Below are positions 49,648 through 52,700 of a stretch of DNA of 52,700 bases, one piece after another (position 1 is the first letter of the stretch; every line of letters starts with the position of its first letter). The notes under the pieces were generated by a model. It made no database searches, was not told the origin of the DNA, and was given only the letters and a program-made list of their open reading frames with translations. The position numbers were made by a program, and so were the translations under genes. The DNA comes from Nonomuraea aridisoli. Lineage in GTDB: Bacteria > Actinomycetota > Actinomycetes > Streptosporangiales > Streptosporangiaceae. The stretch covers positions 1 through 52,700 of the forward strand of contig NZ_POUD01000026.1 in assembly GCF_003236395.1 (NCBI RefSeq), written 5' to 3'.

Positions 49648-51087
49648 TCAGAAGGAGAACCCCGGCGGTCTGGTCGGCGGATGCACGGCCTGGAGCTGGG
49701 CGGCCAGGCCGAGCAGCTGGGGCTCGCCGCCCGGCGGGGCGACGAGCTGCACGCCGATCGGCATCCCGGTCGAGTGGGTGGCCAGCGGGACGGTCATCGC
49801 GGGCCAGCCGCACATGTTCCACGCGCCGGTCGCGGAGGCGTACCCGACGTTGGTCAGGGCGTTGCGCAGGAAACCGCGCTCGCCCCAGCGGTCGGCCCTC
49901 GGCGGCACGGCGGCCAGGGCCGGCGTGATCAGCACGTCGGCCCTGCCGAACCACTGGTCGGCGCCGTAGCCGCTCCACCGCTGCCGGCCGCGTACGCCGT
50001 CGAACCGCAGCGCGCCGAGCACCCGTCCGGCGCGGGCGAGCGCCCGGGTACGGCGTTCGAGGCCGGCCCGGTCGTCGCCGACGGAGGCGGCGGCGCGGCC
50101 CAGCCAGGTCGCGACCGTGGCCGGTCCGAGCCAGAAGGGCAGGCGGCGGTCGTGCTCGACGATCGTGTGCCCGGCCACCCGCAACGTCTCCGCCGCCGCG
50201 CGCACCGCGGCCTGGAACTCCCGGTCCATCGGCAGCCCCACGGGCAGCGGTTGCGGGGCGTAGGCCAGCCGCAGGTCGAACGGCTCCGGCGCGTCCGGTG
50301 GCGGCTGCGGCTCCCACACGTGGTCCTCGTCCGCCCAGACCGAGCGCAACATCGGCTTCGGCGGCTCCACCCGCCGGCCGCCGCGCCACGCCTCCGCCAG
50401 CGAAGGGTCGCCGGCCAGCACCGACAGCGCGAGCGCCAGGTCGGGCACGGTGGTGGCGAAGGGGCCGTTCTCGGCCAGCCGGTCCCAGTCGTCGACCGGG
50501 GGCGGCACCAGCCCGGGGCCCGGCTTGACGGCCAGCACGCCGCAGCAGGCCGCCGGGATCCGCAACGAGCCCATGCCGTCGTTGCCGAGCGCGAGCGGCA
50601 CCATGCCCGCCGCGACGGCCGCGGCGCTGCCGGACGACGAGCCGCCGGCCGTGCGCGACAGATCCCACGGGTTGCGGACGACGCCGTACGGGCTGTCGCC
50701 GAACGCGACGAGGGCCAGCTCGGGCAGGTTCGTCAGCCCGACGATCACGGCGCCCGCGGCGCGCAGCCGGGCCACGGCCGGGTGGTCCTCCGCAGCGGGC
50801 GCGTCGGACGTCGCGGCGGAGCCGGCCCGGGTGGCCTCGCCGGCGACCTCCAGGTTGTCCTTGACCGCCACCGGCACCCCGGCCAGCGGCAGCTCGGCCA
50901 GGTCACGCCTCTTCCGCAGCGCGCGCGCCTCGTCCACGGCCTGCTCCCGCACCCGCCGGAACGCCCCGATCCGGGGATCGCGCTCGGCTATGGCATGGAG
51001 GTGCTCCTCGACGACGGTCGTGGCGGTGACCTCCCCACGCCGGACGGCCGTCGCGATCTCGACGGCGGGCCTGCCTGTCCACACCAT
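49648..51087 (-). CDS. Amidase (amidase-signature family)
   Basis: A 479-aa serine hydrolase with the Ser-cisSer-Lys triad: Lys in GVPVAVKDNLEVAGE, cis-Ser in TAGGSSSGSAAAVAAG, and nucleophile Ser in GNDGMGSLRIPA. It hydrolyses a C-N amide bond; the family includes GatA, but the missing GatB/GatC partners and the divergent C-terminus argue for a catabolic or detoxifying amidase. The ATG at 51087 is preferred; an in-frame ATG at 51123 would add a poorly conserved leader. There is no good ribosome binding site. It is divergent from a truncated PLP-enzyme gene. Confidence 0.88.
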   Translation of the reverse strand: MVWTGRPAVEIATAVRRGEVTATTVVEEHLHAIAERDPRIGAFRRVREQAVDEARALRKRRDLAELPLAGVPVAVKDNLEVAGEATRAGSAATSDAPAAEDHPAVARLRAAGAVIVGLTNLPELALVAFGDSPYGVVRNPWDLSRTAGGSSSGSAAAVAAGMVPLALGNDGMGSLRIPAACCGVLAVKPGPGLVPPPVDDWDRLAENGPFATTVPDLALALSVLAGDPSLAEAWRGGRRVEPPKPMLRSVWADEDHVWEPQPPPDAPEPFDLRLAYAPQPLPVGLPMDREFQAAVRAAAETLRVAGHTIVEHDRRLPFWLGPATVATWLGRAAASVGDDRAGLERRTRALARAGRVLGALRFDGVRGRQRWSGYGADQWFGRADVLITPALAAVPPRADRWGERGFLRNALTNVGYASATGAWNMCGWPAMTVPLATHSTGMPIGVQLVAPPGGEPQLLGLAAQLQAVHPPTRPPGFSF

Positions 51088-51149
51088 GCCTTGAGTGTGC
51101 AGCCTCAGGTAGGGTCCGTCCATGTGACCGGACCCTCGCTCGCCCTCCG

Positions 51150-51749
51150 CCGGTCGAGCAGCGGTGGCCGCTGCTGCGGGAGGTCGTGGACCGGCTCGGC
51201 TACCACCCGGTCAGCAACCAGACCGTGACGCACACCGGGCATCCGTTCGGCCCGGAGGGCTACAAGACGATCGCGTACGAGCTGTTCCTGCAGCTCGGGG
51301 AGGTGCCGGCGGCGGTGTTCGCGCCGACCGGCTATGCCGAGCTGCTGTACGGGGTCTGGAAGGGGTTCGTGGAGCTGCGGCTGCTCGGGGTCGCCGGGCG
51401 TACGCTGCGGATGTTCTCCTGCGAGACGGCGGCCGGCGGGCCGCACGCGCGGGCGGTGGCCACCGGCGCGCCCGCCGCGATCGTCGAGCTCGGGCACAGC
51501 GACGCGTACGGCATCGCCGGGCCCGTCGGCGGGCACCGGGGCGTGGTGGCCGTGCGCGACAGCGGCGGCGAGGGGTTGTGGCAGGAGCTGTCGGGGACGG
51601 AGGGGCTGGCGGCGTACCGGAAGCTGCGGCGCGACTTCGACGGGCCCGTGGTCTGCGTGGCGACGTCCACCGGCTTCAAGGACGCCGGGGTCGGCGAGCG
51701 GCACTACCCCATCGTGCGGAACCCGACCCTGGACGACCTACTGCCCTGA
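51150..51749 (+). pseudogene. C-terminal fragment of a threonine-synthase-like PLP enzyme
   Basis: About 200 residues homologous to the second half of fold-type II PLP enzymes: RWPLLREVVDRLGYHPVSNQ, GPEGYKTIAYELFLQLGEVP, AVFAPTGYAELLYGVWKGFV, ETAAGGPHA. The N-terminal half, with the PLP-binding Lys and the Asn loop, is absent. In the same frame upstream there is only about 10 codons before the amidase start region, and an ATG at 51122 is followed at once by TGA. A GTG at 51186 could still start a 187-aa product, but it could not bind PLP covalently. A deletion has removed the 5' half. Confidence 0.75.
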
Positions 51750-51835
51750 CCGGCCCGCGCACGGAACCCTCTGTCCTTAAGCGCTGGGCGCGGGCGGCCG
51801 GGACCCACCCCCTTCACCCCTGGACGTGCCCGGCT

Positions 51836-52474
51836 TCATGGGTGGAGCCAGACGCGGAGGGGGCCGATGGGGGTGAAGCCGTGGTGGAGGGCGGGCTCCG
51901 GGTCGGTCTCGTAGCCGACCAGGGGGCGGCCGGGGAAGAGAGCGGCGGCCGTCGCGAGCGCGTCCGCCCATGTCGCGTCGAGGTCGGCGCCGAACACGTT
52001 GGACACCCCGACGGCCGGGCCGGTCGCCGTGAGGACCGCGCCGCCGGACCGGCCGTACACGATCGTCGCCTCCGTGAGGAGAGCGGGCGGGAAGAGGCCC
52101 GTCGTCTCGCCGCCGAAGCACGCCTGCTCCCATTCCGCCAGCGTGGCGGGGTCGCGGACGACCTCCCACGGGGCGCCCGCCGGCTCCGGAGCCGCGCGGT
52201 GGATCCACTGGGCCTCGAACAGCACGTCGAAGCCCGGAAGGTCGAGTACGGCGAAGCTGTCCTTGACCGTCGCCCCCGCGCCGGCGTCGATGCGGCCGAG
52301 CACGTCGGCGGCCGTCGCCTCGGGGGAGAGCGTGACGGCGTCGGGATAGAAGGGCGGCGTCCTGACCGGGTTGGTCCACGCCCGGCCGGTGAACGTGCCC
52401 GGCCTGCCGTGGGCGCGGCACATCAGGTCGCACCACGCGGCGTTGTCGCGGGCGGCCTCCGCCGGCACGTTCAC
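51836..52474 (-). CDS. Hypothetical protein, possibly degenerate GNAT fold
   Basis: 212 aa from a GTG with GGAG 6 nt upstream; a TTG at 52484 is possible but overlaps that site. The C-terminal part (FGADLDATWADALATAAALF, then PLVGYETDPEPALHHGFTPI, GPLRVWLHP) has the look of the last helix-strand unit of an acetyltransferase, but the CoA-binding loop is not obvious. The N-terminal half includes WCDLMCRAHGRPGTF. There is no close family that I can name. A compact hairpin (52495-52510) sits in the leader. Confidence 0.65.
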   Translation of the reverse strand: MNVPAEAARDNAAWCDLMCRAHGRPGTFTGRAWTNPVRTPPFYPDAVTLSPEATAADVLGRIDAGAGATVKDSFAVLDLPGFDVLFEAQWIHRAAPEPAGAPWEVVRDPATLAEWEQACFGGETTGLFPPALLTEATIVYGRSGGAVLTATGPAVGVSNVFGADLDATWADALATAAALFPGRPLVGYETDPEPALHHGFTPIGPLRVWLHP

Positions 52475-52494
52475 CTGTGTCTCCAAAGGATGCT

Positions 52495-52510
52495 CCGGCC
52501 TTCAGGCCGG
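52495..52510. repeat. Short perfect hairpin CCGGCCT-TC-AGGCCGG
   Basis: A 7-bp stem with a 2-nt loop followed on the plus strand by TGAGGA. It lies between two minus-strand genes, so the simplest role is a terminator for the gene at the right edge. The same core also resembles the right-end hairpin of IS200/IS605-type elements. Confidence 0.5.
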
Positions 52511-52559
52511 TGAGGAATTCGAACTGCTGCGAAGCAGGGCAGGGAGAGACGAATCGCCG

Positions 52560-52700
52560 TCAGGGCGATGCGCCGTCTGTCTCGGCGGACTCGCGCTCGG
52601 TCGCCAAGCGGTAGACGATTTCGGAGTTGAGGGATCGCCGGGCGGACGTGGCCTGACCGGCCGGCCACGCATGAAGGTCGGCGAAGGGTTGGAGAGTGAT
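52560..52700 (-). CDS. Arc/CopG-like (ribbon-helix-helix) antitoxin, C-terminal part only
   Basis: The frame is open from the right edge of the window to a TGA at 52560-52562: ITLQPFADLHAWPAGQATSA, RRSLNSEIVYRLATERESAE, TDGASP. The strand-helix-helix pattern with DLHAW and RRSLNSEIVYRL is typical of Arc-type ribbon-helix-helix antitoxins such as FitA-like proteins. The start and any toxin gene are outside the window; here no toxin follows downstream on the same strand. Confidence 0.55.
   Translation of the reverse strand: MTLQPFADLHAWPAGQATSARRSLNSEIVYRLATERESAETDGASP

Noticed and set aside
1..52700. CRISPR arrays, replication origin, intact insertion sequences, integrases or prophage genes
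   Set aside because: None seen. The few tandem repeats (9 bp, 12 bp, PSPE-type) are coding and lack spacer structure.

Overview
The window is 52.7 kb of very GC-rich chromosomal DNA, with G or C at almost every third codon position and many GTG and TTG starts. It looks actinobacterial. An F420-type luciferase-like oxidoreductase, leaderless-looking promoters, a HadA/HadB-type MaoC pair beside rpmG and murB, and the general gene repertoire suggest a member of the Streptosporangiaceae such as Nonomuraea. That placement is inference; no rRNA gene is present.

Left part (1-16.4 kb). An F420-dependent oxidoreductase, a hypothetical gene, and an AraC regulator/VOC pair precede a surface-polysaccharide locus. 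The core of that locus is an eight-gene minus-strand operon (16027 down to about 7119). Its order is polyprenyl sugar-phosphate transferase, O-antigen ligase/polymerase, MurJ/Wzx-like flippase, polysaccharide deacetylase, GT4, Wzz-like protein, CelD-type acyltransferase, GT4. Six successive junctions are 4-nt stop/start overlaps. A GH26-like glycosidase faces the end of the operon and overlaps the last glycosyltransferase by about 0.5 kb, tail to tail. An ATP-grasp/FAD-oxidoreductase pair and a secreted GEVED-domain protein lie alongside.

Middle (16.4-28.7 kb). This is accessory territory: a CmtR-like Cys metal sensor, a small secreted protein, a methyltransferase, and a membrane-protein gene and a sensor kinase gene that both look truncated and meet head to head. 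The kinase also has an internal deletion/frameshift at a perfect palindrome, but its NarL-type response regulator is intact. Then come an SDR, a GNAT and a NUDIX gene with overlapping divergent start codons, DUF2255, flavin reductase, a second NUDIX and a DrrAB-type ABC exporter with a strong palindromic operator candidate. GH25 and NlpC/P60 wall hydrolases follow.

Housekeeping backbone (28.7-37 kb). tRNA-Thr(GGT), tRNA-Met(CAT), rpmG, hadA, hadB and murB follow an order known from actinobacteria. It is broken up by a PAS-GAF-SpoIIE phosphatase gene and by a LysR/MFS pair. Next is a TMEM165/GDT1-type cation transporter behind a clear yybP-ykoY (Mn2+) riboswitch, whose leader can fold into two further control hairpins, one covering the ribosome binding site.

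Right part (37.7-52.7 kb). A large LAL-type LuxR regulator, a 48-aa protein, and a deoC-ALDH-ALDH-like deoxyribose catabolic operon precede a 1633-aa secreted protein. That protein strings together sugar-dehydrogenase-like, PKD, CBM6, ricin-lectin, ThuA, DUF1080, Ig-like and FIMAH domains. An amidase, a 5'-truncated PLP-enzyme fragment, a hypothetical gene and the C-terminal end of an Arc-type antitoxin-like gene at the right edge complete the window. Strong hairpin terminators separate most transcription units.
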